Source: Blastopirellula sediminis (lineage in GTDB: Bacteria; Planctomycetota; Planctomycetia; Pirellulales; Pirellulaceae). From it: a stretch of DNA of 64,000 nucleotides. The notes under the pieces are model-generated. The model saw only the letters and a list, made by a program, of their open reading frames with translations. It ran no database searches and was not told the origin of the DNA. This document shows positions 34,065-41,553 of the stretch, piece by piece. Where the stretch lies: the NCBI RefSeq assembly GCF_020966755.1, contig NZ_JAJKFT010000010.1, positions 310,001 through 374,000 on the forward strand, given 5' to 3'. Position 1 is the stretch's first letter; each line of letters starts with the position of its first letter. Made by a program: the position numbers and the translations under genes.

Positions 34065-34832
34065 CTACGACTCGGTCCAGCGGCGCAACAGATAGCGTTC
34101 CGTCAGGTTTATCCCGACAAAGACGAAGACTCCCAAGAGCGTGCAGCAAATCATCGCCGCAAACAGCTCATCGGTCTTGAGATTGTCGCTTGAACTGCGG
34201 ATGTAATACCCAAGGCCATGTTGCGTACCGCTATAGCCGACGAAGAATTCGCCGACGATCGCGCCGACCACCGCCAAGCCGCTGCTCGACTTCATCCCGG
34301 TCACCAGGTAGCGAATCGCAGCCGGAAATTGCAACTTCCATAACGTCTGCCACCGGGTCGCGCGATGGAGACGAAACAGTTCGTCCAAGCCGCGATCGAC
34401 CGACAACAGCCCTGTGGTCGTACTGGTGATGATTGGAAACAAGCTGATGATCGTCGCCACCACGATCACGCTCGGCAGACCATAGCCGGTCAATGTCACG
34501 ATCCAAGGCGCGATCGCCACGATCGGCACGGTTTGAAAGAAGATCGCGTAAGGGTATCCGCTCAGCCGGATCAGTCGCGACTGCGAAAAGAGGAGCGCGA
34601 CGAGCGTTCCGATAACCACCGCACTAGCGAAGCCGGCCAGCGCCGCCACGCCGGTGAGCAGCGTGCCGTTCCAAAGCTCGTTCCCTTTCCGCCAAAACGC
34701 GGCGCCGACTTCCGTAGGACTGGGAAGCAAATAGGGAGGAATCTTCGCCTCGGAAACAAGGGTCTGCCAAATCGCCAGCGCAATCAAGAGCGTGGCCACC
34801 GGCAACAAGACTCGCTGGATCGTTTCGCGCAT
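34065..34832 (-). CDS. ABC transporter permease, SsuC/TauC-like
   Basis: This 255-residue permease has about six transmembrane helices and the ABC permease loop motif EAA-like segment around DELFRLHRATRWQTLWKLQFPAAI, as in nitrate/taurine/alkanesulfonate (SsuC) importers. The LLPSPTEVGAAFW opening is typical of this group. It starts at 34832, where the ATG overlaps the stop of the ATPase gene by one base (TGATG), so translation is coupled. No periplasmic substrate-binding protein is next to it in the window, leaving the substrate unknown. Confidence 0.9.
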   Translation of the reverse strand: MRETIQRVLLPVATLLIALAIWQTLVSEAKIPPYLLPSPTEVGAAFWRKGNELWNGTLLTGVAALAGFASAVVIGTLVALLFSQSRLIRLSGYPYAIFFQTVPIVAIAPWIVTLTGYGLPSVIVVATIISLFPIITSTTTGLLSVDRGLDELFRLHRATRWQTLWKLQFPAAIRYLVTGMKSSSGLAVVGAIVGEFFVGYSGTQHGLGYYIRSSSDNLKTDELFAAMICCTLLGVFVFVGINLTERYLLRRWTES

Positions 34833-35572
34833 CACGCCGCTCCTTGTCGCAGGTGATGCGAAACGACGCCGCACTGAGCGGCGAATTCGGCGGTCGCGCG
34901 CAAGTCGGCGTTACGCGGCGCGTCAAACGCGATCGGCACATCGGCGATGATACGTCCGGGGCGAGCCGACATGACCAGCACGCGCTGACTGAGGAAGACC
35001 GCCTCGGCGACGTTGTGCGTGATAAAGACGCCGGTCCAGCGGCGATCCTTCCAAATGGTAAGCAGCTCTTCGTTCAGTTGTTGACGCAAAATGTCGTCGA
35101 GCGCCGCGAACGGTTCGTCAAGCAATAGCACCTGCGGATCGGTCACCAGCGCTCGCGCCAGCGACACCCGCATCCGCATCCCGCCTGAAAGCATCCGCGG
35201 CAACTTGCCGGCGTCTTCCTGACGGAGTCCGACCAGCTTGATCGCGGCAGGGATCTTGGCGAGATGCTGCGCGTCGGCCTGACCGAGCAACTCAAGCGGC
35301 AAGCGGATATTGTCCTGCGTCGTCCGCCACGGCAGGAGCGTCGGATCTTGAAAGACGAATGCGGTCTGCGTCTTCTCTGGCGGCTGCTGATCGATCGTGA
35401 CCTGGCCGCTGGTGACCTGTTCGAGCCCCGCGATCAGCCGCAACAAGGTCGACTTGCCGCAACCGGACGGCCCGACCAGCGAGACGAACTGCCCGCGCTC
35501 GATCGTCAGATCGGTCGGTGCAATCACCCGCTGATCGGCGAACGATTTGGCGACGTCGGAGAGTTGGATCAT
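34832..35572 (-). CDS. ABC transporter ATP-binding protein, SsuB-like
   Basis: The 246-residue ATPase shows Walker A GPSGCGKST, Q-loop VFQDPTLLPWRT, the signature LSGGMRMRVSLARAL, Walker B VLLLDEPFAALD and the H-loop FITHNVAEA. The short PTLLPWRT Q-loop is typical of nitrate/sulfonate/taurine-type (SsuB, TauB) importers. It is the first gene of a two-gene operon with the permease. No TauA/SsuA-type binding protein, and no sulfonate or nitrate metabolism gene, is next to it. The start at 35572 leads straight into the domain. Confidence 0.93.
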   Translation of the reverse strand: MIQLSDVAKSFADQRVIAPTDLTIERGQFVSLVGPSGCGKSTLLRLIAGLEQVTSGQVTIDQQPPEKTQTAFVFQDPTLLPWRTTQDNIRLPLELLGQADAQHLAKIPAAIKLVGLRQEDAGKLPRMLSGGMRMRVSLARALVTDPQVLLLDEPFAALDDILRQQLNEELLTIWKDRRWTGVFITHNVAEAVFLSQRVLVMSARPGRIIADVPIAFDAPRNADLRATAEFAAQCGVVSHHLRQGAA

Positions 35573-35673
35573 GACCTGGGACCAGCACGGAACGGTTAGA
35601 CGAAGTCTCTAACAGTGTAGGTTAGTCCCAAAATCTGAGGAGAGGGCAGGGGCGCTTTTCCTGGATTCGCAGG

Positions 35674-36129
35674 CTACATTCCCGTAGCGGCGACAGCCAG
35701 GGATCGCACCACGCCGGTCATGGGCAGCAGGAAGCCGACATACATAAAGATGACCAACATGACCGAGAAGCAGAACAACACCAACGAATAGATGATTGCG
35801 AGTTGGTAACTTGGCCGCGGCCGGAAGACGAAGGCGGCCAGGATCGCGGCATCGATCATCACAAACAGGAAGAAATCCAGATACCAATACTGGATAAAAT
35901 GATGAGCGATCGCGAACGATATCCGCGACATGAGGGAGAGCTGCAGCTCGAACTCTTCCAGCTTCTGCACGAGCATCGGCATTACGACCACCGCCACGAA
36001 GGTCAACGCCGACGCATATGCCAGATGAATTCCCAAGATCACAAAGAACCCGGCCGCCCGCGAAGCGCCTCGCGTACCGGCGCCATCGCTGACGATGGGC
36101 GCTACAAAGTCTGGGCCTTCGGATGACAT
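35674..36129 (-). CDS. small multi-helix membrane protein
   Basis: This 151-residue protein (ATG at 36129, MSSEGPDFVAP) has a short disordered head, then three hydrophobic helices: about 30-55, 85-108 and 115-140. Between helices 1 and 2 runs VQKLEEFELQLSLMSRISFAIAHH, an amphipathic stretch that recalls the GspF/PilC loop ahead of a membrane helix, but this is a loose likeness. Its start is 22 bp downstream of the large SHD1 protein's stop and on the same strand, so the two are probably co-transcribed and may work together. Function unknown. Confidence 0.7.
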   Translation of the reverse strand: MSSEGPDFVAPIVSDGAGTRGASRAAGFFVILGIHLAYASALTFVAVVVMPMLVQKLEEFELQLSLMSRISFAIAHHFIQYWYLDFFLFVMIDAAILAAFVFRPRPSYQLAIIYSLVLFCFSVMLVIFMYVGFLLPMTGVVRSLAVAATGM

Positions 36130-36151
36130 AACGCGTCCGCCTTGCGTCGGT

Positions 36152-39100
36152 TTAGATCGACTTGTCGACCGGCTCATTGACCGGGATCGTCAAGTTCTGC
36201 CGCACCTCCAGGCCGTTGACCGTCATCACCGAGACGCCGGCGCCGGTAACGGAGCTGGAGTCGAAGATCGCCGCCGGGACCTTCACGTCGGCAAGCCATT
36301 TCAGCACGTTTTTCCATTGCTGAACACGGAAGTATTCGGACAAGCGGGCCCCTGGGGGAATGCCGCGAGTGATCAAATCGGCATGCGTCTTTTCCCGAAT
36401 CTCGTCGGTCCAGACCAGCTTGCCGTCTCCATTGGTGATGCGCAGCGCGCCGACCACTTCGGTAACCTGGATTGATTCGACGAAAAGCTGACCGATTACC
36501 CGCAGACGGAGCGACTCCGGCGTCAGTTTCTCTCGCACTTCAATCGTCAGGACGTACTGCGCGTCAGGATCGGGATTGTAACCGGCATTCAGAGCTTTAG
36601 CGACGAAGAGGTCCTGCAGCTCTTTCGCCAGGTTGTTACGTTGCAAGTCAAGCGTGGGAACTTCCGCGTCGACGCGAATCCCGAGACGATCGCCGCTCGC
36701 TAACATCGGAGCCAGCGGCTGCAGATCGTCGATCAACTCGGCGTCTTCCGGCTGCGGCAATTGAACGGCGCGAACCGTTGAGTCGGTTTGATTCGTATCG
36801 CCGGCGACGTACCACTGCCGTCCGTCCGACCCACGGAATCCGACGGCCCCGAACGGTAGCAAATAATTCCAACCGATCCGCTCCGACGGCAAGTGAATCG
36901 CGACCAGGTGGGCGGCGACGGTCAATTCTTTGATCCGGGAAAGGACGCGAACCAGCACCACGTCGTCCGATCCCCACGAGATATCAAGCGGCTTGTAAGG
37001 AAACGGGAACGACTTCTCCACGTTGTTGGCGACCAGATCCCAAACGAGAATCCGCTGAGCGTCTTCGCCGACGTAGCAAGCCATGACCAGCTTGCGGCCG
37101 TCGTCGGAAAAGGCCAACTTGCCGGCCGCGGTGAATTTTTCGACCCCTGGACTGGCGAGCGTTCCCAACATCGCGCCCGAGTCGGCGTCCAGCAATTCCA
37201 TCTTCTGCGGCGAGGCGACGCAAAGCGTGCGACCGCTGGGCGAGGATTGCAGACGGGTCGATTTGCCGTACATCCGTCGCGCAACGACGCGACATTCCGG
37301 CAGTTTCCACTGCGTCAGTTCGCCGTCAACCGAAAGGACCCACAGGGTCGAATTGCCCGAACCGAACTCCAGCGCCGCGATCTGGCCGCGACTGTTTTGA
37401 AACGGACGAAACGCGACCGCCGGTTTGCCGGTCGTCAGATCGAAGAGATCGACCCGCTCTTTGTTGTCCTTGTCGGCGAACGCCGCCCAATCGCCGGTTG
37501 GCGCGATCGCCATCAACTGGGTTGCGAACGGCAGCTTCGTCCGCATCAGCGGCTTGCCGGTTTTCAAATCGACCAGGTCGAAGTATTGCTCGTCGATGAT
37601 CGACATGTTTCGCAAGCGACGACTCTCCTCCGGTTCGCGCAGGCCAATCAAGGCGCGATTGGAAGGGCGGCACACATACATGTGCCCCAATTGCGGAAAG
37701 TTCGCCAAGACTCGGGCGCCGTCATGCAGCGTTCCGTCGGCTACCGTCGGCGCCGCATCGGGTTGATACTTCCATTGAATGTCGGTGACGATCTCCTGGA
37801 TTCGGTCATCGACGATCGGGGTCAGCGGCGGCAAACCTTGATCAAAGGCAGTCGCGCCGCTGGCGATCATTTCGCGATTCGATTTCAACGTTTCGCTGGA
37901 AATCTCTCCCAGCGTCAATGTCAGTTTGCGATCGGCGTCGTGATTGAAGTCGAGAAAGCGGTCGTTATCGACGAAGCGTCGCGGCTGCCCCTGACCGGTG
38001 GTGGTTTTGGTCGTCGTATCGGCCCAGACAATCGCCGGTGAGGTCCGCTCGACGAACACCCTGCCGGAAATCAACCAGCCGCTCCGATCGAAACGCCATT
38101 CCAGCGGTCGATCGCTGTAGTAAGAACTGCCGGTTCCCTTGCGGCCTGGATCTTCGGGAAAGTTCAGCTCTACCCCTTTTTGACCCGTTCGCATGTCCCA
38201 GGTAATCAGATGTTTGCCGCTGCCAAGGTTGGAGTAGAGGAGCAGCTCTTCTCCATCGGGAGAAAAGCTCAGGTATTTTCCAAACGCCCAGTTAGGGATT
38301 TGCCCGGCGCCGCCGACCTGTCCCGCTTCGATCCCGGTACGCAAATCGTAGATGCGCACGGTCTTGTCCGTTGTGGAGTTGAGTGCGGCGTAAGAACCGC
38401 CAGGACTGACGGCCAGCAATTCGTCTTGATAGTAGTGGTCGATCGATACTTGGCAAAGCTTGCGGCCGGTCGCGATATCAAAACATTGGAGCGAACGGTC
38501 GCTCGCATTGCCAATCAGAATCCGGTCCGGGCCGACAAAACGGACCGAAGTTAAAGAACTGACCGAGTCGCCGGAAGTGAACGCACGAACCATGTGGCCG
38601 GTTGCAAACGACCAGACTTGAACTTCGAGTTTGTTGGTTGCAGAGTTGCGAACCGTAGCGGCGAAGTAGTGACCATCAACACTATAAGCGATGTTTTGAT
38701 AGAGCGACGAATTGAAGTGAAGCGAGCCAGCCAGCTTCTGCGTCGGCAGATGGAACGCGAAAAAGTTCTTCGAGCTTTCTTCAAAGAAAACGAAATGGCT
38801 CGGGTGCTCGGGGAATTGCGGTTTAAGCGAATAACTTTTCTGCGGCGCACTCGATTTGACGGTCTTCTCTTGCGGAAGCGCAAACACGAACGGATTAGGA
38901 TCGGCCGAAGCTTGCCAATCGAGTTGCTCGGTAGTCGCCGGCGGCGGCGCTTGTGCGTCGGTCCGCGGCATCGTCGGATAATTTCCCAGGTCGTCCTTCG
39001 CCGAGAACGAACCGACAGGCGACGCCGGGTTGGCGGCGGCCGGCGTCATCGCCGGTGAGGAAGTCGCCGGTTCATTGCTCGGCGCGCGCGGCGGCGAAAA

Positions 39101-39388
39101 ACCAGAGGAGGAAGGCGCTCCGGCAGCTGGCGCCGACATGCCGCCGGTGATCGCTTTGGTGAGTCGTTCGAGCTCTGCGTGGACGAAGCGCACGTCTTCC
39201 AGGCTCAGCTTGTCGAGCGGCACCGAGATCTCTTGCCCGTTGTCGTCCCGCTTTAAAACGGCGGCGCCATTTCGAACGTCGACCAGTTCCGCTTTGACCG
39301 AAAAGCCTCCTTCGCGCGCATGCCACTCACGGGCTGTCGCAGGGACGGCAAAACCAAGCAAGAGAAGGGAAAAGAGAAACCCGCGCAC
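36152..39388 (-). CDS. large secreted SHD1/WD40-like protein, ~1078 aa
   Basis: The protein has a signal peptide (GFLFSLLLLGFAVPATA) and then an SHD1 (Sla1 homology) domain, EWHAREGGFSVKAELVDVRNG to VPLDKLSLEDVRFV. A Pro/Ser-rich linker (~80-170) leads to long beta-propeller-like repeats with WD40-type strands (KLEVQVWSFATGHMVRAF, LQCFDIATGRKL, ITWDMRTGQKGVEL, DLTTGKPAVAF). The last ~170 residues form a separate domain with VLTIEVREKLTPE. Planctomycetes have a large set of such SHD1-repeat proteins, whose role is unknown. A GTG at 39388 is used as start; a TTG two codons upstream is also possible. The gene overlaps nothing and precedes the small membrane gene. Confidence 0.82.
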   Translation of the reverse strand: MRGFLFSLLLLGFAVPATAREWHAREGGFSVKAELVDVRNGAAVLKRDDNGQEISVPLDKLSLEDVRFVHAELERLTKAITGGMSAPAAGAPSSSGFSPPRAPSNEPATSSPAMTPAAANPASPVGSFSAKDDLGNYPTMPRTDAQAPPPATTEQLDWQASADPNPFVFALPQEKTVKSSAPQKSYSLKPQFPEHPSHFVFFEESSKNFFAFHLPTQKLAGSLHFNSSLYQNIAYSVDGHYFAATVRNSATNKLEVQVWSFATGHMVRAFTSGDSVSSLTSVRFVGPDRILIGNASDRSLQCFDIATGRKLCQVSIDHYYQDELLAVSPGGSYAALNSTTDKTVRIYDLRTGIEAGQVGGAGQIPNWAFGKYLSFSPDGEELLLYSNLGSGKHLITWDMRTGQKGVELNFPEDPGRKGTGSSYYSDRPLEWRFDRSGWLISGRVFVERTSPAIVWADTTTKTTTGQGQPRRFVDNDRFLDFNHDADRKLTLTLGEISSETLKSNREMIASGATAFDQGLPPLTPIVDDRIQEIVTDIQWKYQPDAAPTVADGTLHDGARVLANFPQLGHMYVCRPSNRALIGLREPEESRRLRNMSIIDEQYFDLVDLKTGKPLMRTKLPFATQLMAIAPTGDWAAFADKDNKERVDLFDLTTGKPAVAFRPFQNSRGQIAALEFGSGNSTLWVLSVDGELTQWKLPECRVVARRMYGKSTRLQSSPSGRTLCVASPQKMELLDADSGAMLGTLASPGVEKFTAAGKLAFSDDGRKLVMACYVGEDAQRILVWDLVANNVEKSFPFPYKPLDISWGSDDVVLVRVLSRIKELTVAAHLVAIHLPSERIGWNYLLPFGAVGFRGSDGRQWYVAGDTNQTDSTVRAVQLPQPEDAELIDDLQPLAPMLASGDRLGIRVDAEVPTLDLQRNNLAKELQDLFVAKALNAGYNPDPDAQYVLTIEVREKLTPESLRLRVIGQLFVESIQVTEVVGALRITNGDGKLVWTDEIREKTHADLITRGIPPGARLSEYFRVQQWKNVLKWLADVKVPAAIFDSSSVTGAGVSVMTVNGLEVRQNLTIPVNEPVDKSI

Positions 39389-39566
39389 GGCCAACTGCCC
39401 CGATTTGAGATAAGAAAAGATGCCTCGGGGGCAAGCTGGCTACTCTGCCCCCCACCCGATGGTAACCCATTGCAAGGGGCAGGTCAAAAGGAGTGTTTCA
39501 GCCGTCAAACATCGGCAATAGTGACCGCCAGCGGGGACGGCCCTTCGCCTATCGGCAAGATCCCGC

Positions 39567-40016
39567 CTACTGGCCGTCCGGCTTGGCGGAATGGGACCGC
39601 TTTAAGAAGTTCGGAACGCGGACCTTCATCGCTGGATTGACGGTCTTGTCGCCATGCTGGGCGACGTGATCTTCCAGCATTTTTAATATTCGCGTGTTCG
39701 ATTTGTAGGCGACGTCAAACAGGTCGCCGACCAACGGAACGACGCCGACGAGCATGTCGAGGAAGACGTATCCAACCATCCGCGCCCGCTGACTGAACGA
39801 CATCCCCAGACGACGCGCTTCCCATAGCAATACAAAAGCCGCCGTCGCGGTGACGAAATCGCCGAGACCTGGAATAAGCCCCAACAACGCGTCGAGGCCA
39901 ACGCGGTACCGCGTGCCGGGTATGCGAACCGCATTCTCCATGACTTCAACGAATCGTCGCATGCGTTGCATCCGCGACGACGGTGGACTCAGTCGCTTGG
40001 TTGGTTCAGCGGGCAT
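39567..40016 (-). CDS. DUF4112 domain membrane protein
   Basis: The 149-residue product reads like DUF4112: RMRRFVEVMENAVRIPGTRYRVGLDALLGLIPGLGD, followed by two hydrophobic helices (about 55-75 and 80-105), GYVFLDMLVGVVPLVGDLFDVAYKSNTRI, and a charged tail. The repeated G(L/V)(I/V)PxxGD turns are the family's mark. Function is unknown; the family is found in many bacteria and archaea. It lies 16 bp downstream of a 45-residue membrane protein gene on the same strand, likely one transcript. Confidence 0.85.
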   Translation of the reverse strand: MPAEPTKRLSPPSSRMQRMRRFVEVMENAVRIPGTRYRVGLDALLGLIPGLGDFVTATAAFVLLWEARRLGMSFSQRARMVGYVFLDMLVGVVPLVGDLFDVAYKSNTRILKMLEDHVAQHGDKTVNPAMKVRVPNFLKRSHSAKPDGQ

Positions 40017-40032
40017 TCGAAATCCGCCTTCT

Positions 40033-40170
40033 TTAAAACAACAGAATCATGGCGACCATCAGGGCCAACAACAGGCCGAACATCCCTGACGGGAGTCGCA
40101 TGGTTCCGAAACCGGGAACTACGCCCAACAGCGTCAGCCCCAAAGCAATCAGCATCAATTGGTGAATCAT
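40033..40170 (-). CDS. 45-residue small membrane protein
   Basis: This reading frame is short but well supported: ATG at 40170 is preceded by GGAGGCATAACG (a ribosome site 7 bases ahead), and the frame runs 45 codons to a TAA. The product is almost wholly hydrophobic: two helices (LMLIALGLTLLGVVPG and GLLLALMVAMILLF) joined by a turn FGTMRLPSG. It ends 16 bp before the DUF4112 start, so the pair may be co-translated and may interact in the membrane. I do not recognise the family. Confidence 0.7.
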   Translation of the reverse strand: MIHQLMLIALGLTLLGVVPGFGTMRLPSGMFGLLLALMVAMILLF

Positions 40171-40377
40171 CGTTATGCCTCCCTGCGATCATTCGTTTCC
40201 TGCCGAGGGTGTAACGCAGGCGGCATGCCACGGCCCAAAAATCCGAAAAAATTCGCTGTAAGACCTTTAAATCAAGTGACTTACAGAAACGCCTCCCAGA
40301 AGCTTCGTTCACGAACGGAGATTTTCGTGATTGGTAGGCGGCCGCGCAACACGGGCTCAACTCGGCCAAGAACGGCA

Positions 40378-40411
40378 CGAAAAAGGGCCGCGATCTAAAT
40401 CGCGGCCCTTT
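40378..40411 (-). terminator. intrinsic terminator of cysK
   Basis: AAAGGGCCGCGAT (40382-40394) pairs perfectly with ATCGCGGCCCTTT (40399-40411) around a 4-base loop. On the minus strand the stem is followed by a T-run (plus-strand A at 40379-40384), 33 bp past the cysK stop. Confidence 0.8.
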
Positions 40412-40443
40412 CGAGTTTTCGTTTTAGTGGCTGAGAAAGCGAC

Positions 40444-41385
40444 TTAGCCGTCGAGTCCGCCGAAGAGCGGCGTCGAGATATAGCGTTCGCCGAGGCTCGC
40501 CATGATGACGGCGATCCGTTTTCCCTTCATATCGGGACGAGCCGCCAGTTGCGCTGCCGCCCACATGGTGGCGCCGCTGCTGATGCCGGCACAGATCCCT
40601 TCCTGCTTGGCGAGTTGGCGTCCCCACTCGAACGCGTCCTCGTCGTCCACTTTGATCACTTCGTCCAGGACCGACGTATCGAGGTTCTTCGGCACGAAAC
40701 CGGCGCCAATCCCCTGAATGCGATGCTTACCGGGCGCTCCGCCGCTGATGACCGGCGAGCTGGCCGGTTCGACGGCGACCGCTTTGAAGTCGGGATTCTT
40801 CGACTTGATGAAGCGAGCGACGCCGGTGATGGTGCCGCCGGTGCCGACGCCGGCGACGATGGCGTCAATGTTTTCGCCAGAGTCTTCCCAGATTTCGGGA
40901 CCGGTCGTCGACTCGTGAATCGCCGGGTTGGCCGGGTTATCGAACTGTCCCGGCATCCAGGCGCCCGATTCTTTCTCGACCATTTCAGCGGCGGCGTTGA
41001 TCGCCCCCTTCATCCCTTCGGCAGCCGGAGTCAGAACCAGGTTGGCGCCCATCGCACGGAGCAAAGCGCGACGTTCGAGCGACATCGACTCAGGCATCGT
41101 CAGCGTCAGCTTGTAACCCTTGGACGCACAGACGAAGGCCAGTGCGATGCCGGTGTTACCGCTCGTCGGTTCGATGATATGGGTGTATTGGTTGACTTTG
41201 CCGCTCTTTTCGGCGTCAGCAATCATTGCGTAGCCGATGCGGTCTTTGACGCTGTTCAGCGGATTGAAGAACTCGCACTTCGCAAAAACGGTCGCGTGCC
41301 CCTCGGGAACCAAGCGATTGATCTTGATCATCGGGGTATCGCCGATGGCGGCGCAAGCATTGTCGTAAGACTTGCCGCGTGGCAT
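40444..41385 (-). CDS. cysK: cysteine synthase (O-acetylserine sulfhydrylase)
   Basis: CysK replaces the acetyl group of O-acetylserine with sulfide to make cysteine, using PLP in the cytoplasm. The PLP lysine is in NPLNSVKDRIGYAMI, the Asn loop in PTSGNTGIALAF, the phosphate loop in GVGTGGTITGVARF, and the ribbon in GISSGATMWAA. Length 313 matches the family. The ATG at 41385 is preceded by GGAAGGAAAA; an upstream ATG at 41487 adds 34 residues with no family likeness. The C-terminal ISTPLFGGLDG end differs from the usual Ser-rich tail. Confidence 0.95.
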   Translation of the reverse strand: MPRGKSYDNACAAIGDTPMIKINRLVPEGHATVFAKCEFFNPLNSVKDRIGYAMIADAEKSGKVNQYTHIIEPTSGNTGIALAFVCASKGYKLTLTMPESMSLERRALLRAMGANLVLTPAAEGMKGAINAAAEMVEKESGAWMPGQFDNPANPAIHESTTGPEIWEDSGENIDAIVAGVGTGGTITGVARFIKSKNPDFKAVAVEPASSPVISGGAPGKHRIQGIGAGFVPKNLDTSVLDEVIKVDDEDAFEWGRQLAKQEGICAGISSGATMWAAAQLAARPDMKGKRIAVIMASLGERYISTPLFGGLDG

Positions 41386-41553
41386 GACTTTTCCTTCCAA
41401 ACAATGTCGACGGTGAAGTATTGCCGGCGGGGCCTGCTGCAATCCGGTTGACGCGTCTTCCTTATTCAGGAATTCCCCGGCAGGCAAGTAGAGAATTGCT
41501 CAAACTACGAGAATCCCGGAATGATGTCAACCTGGACAAGCTGCGTCCGGTTT

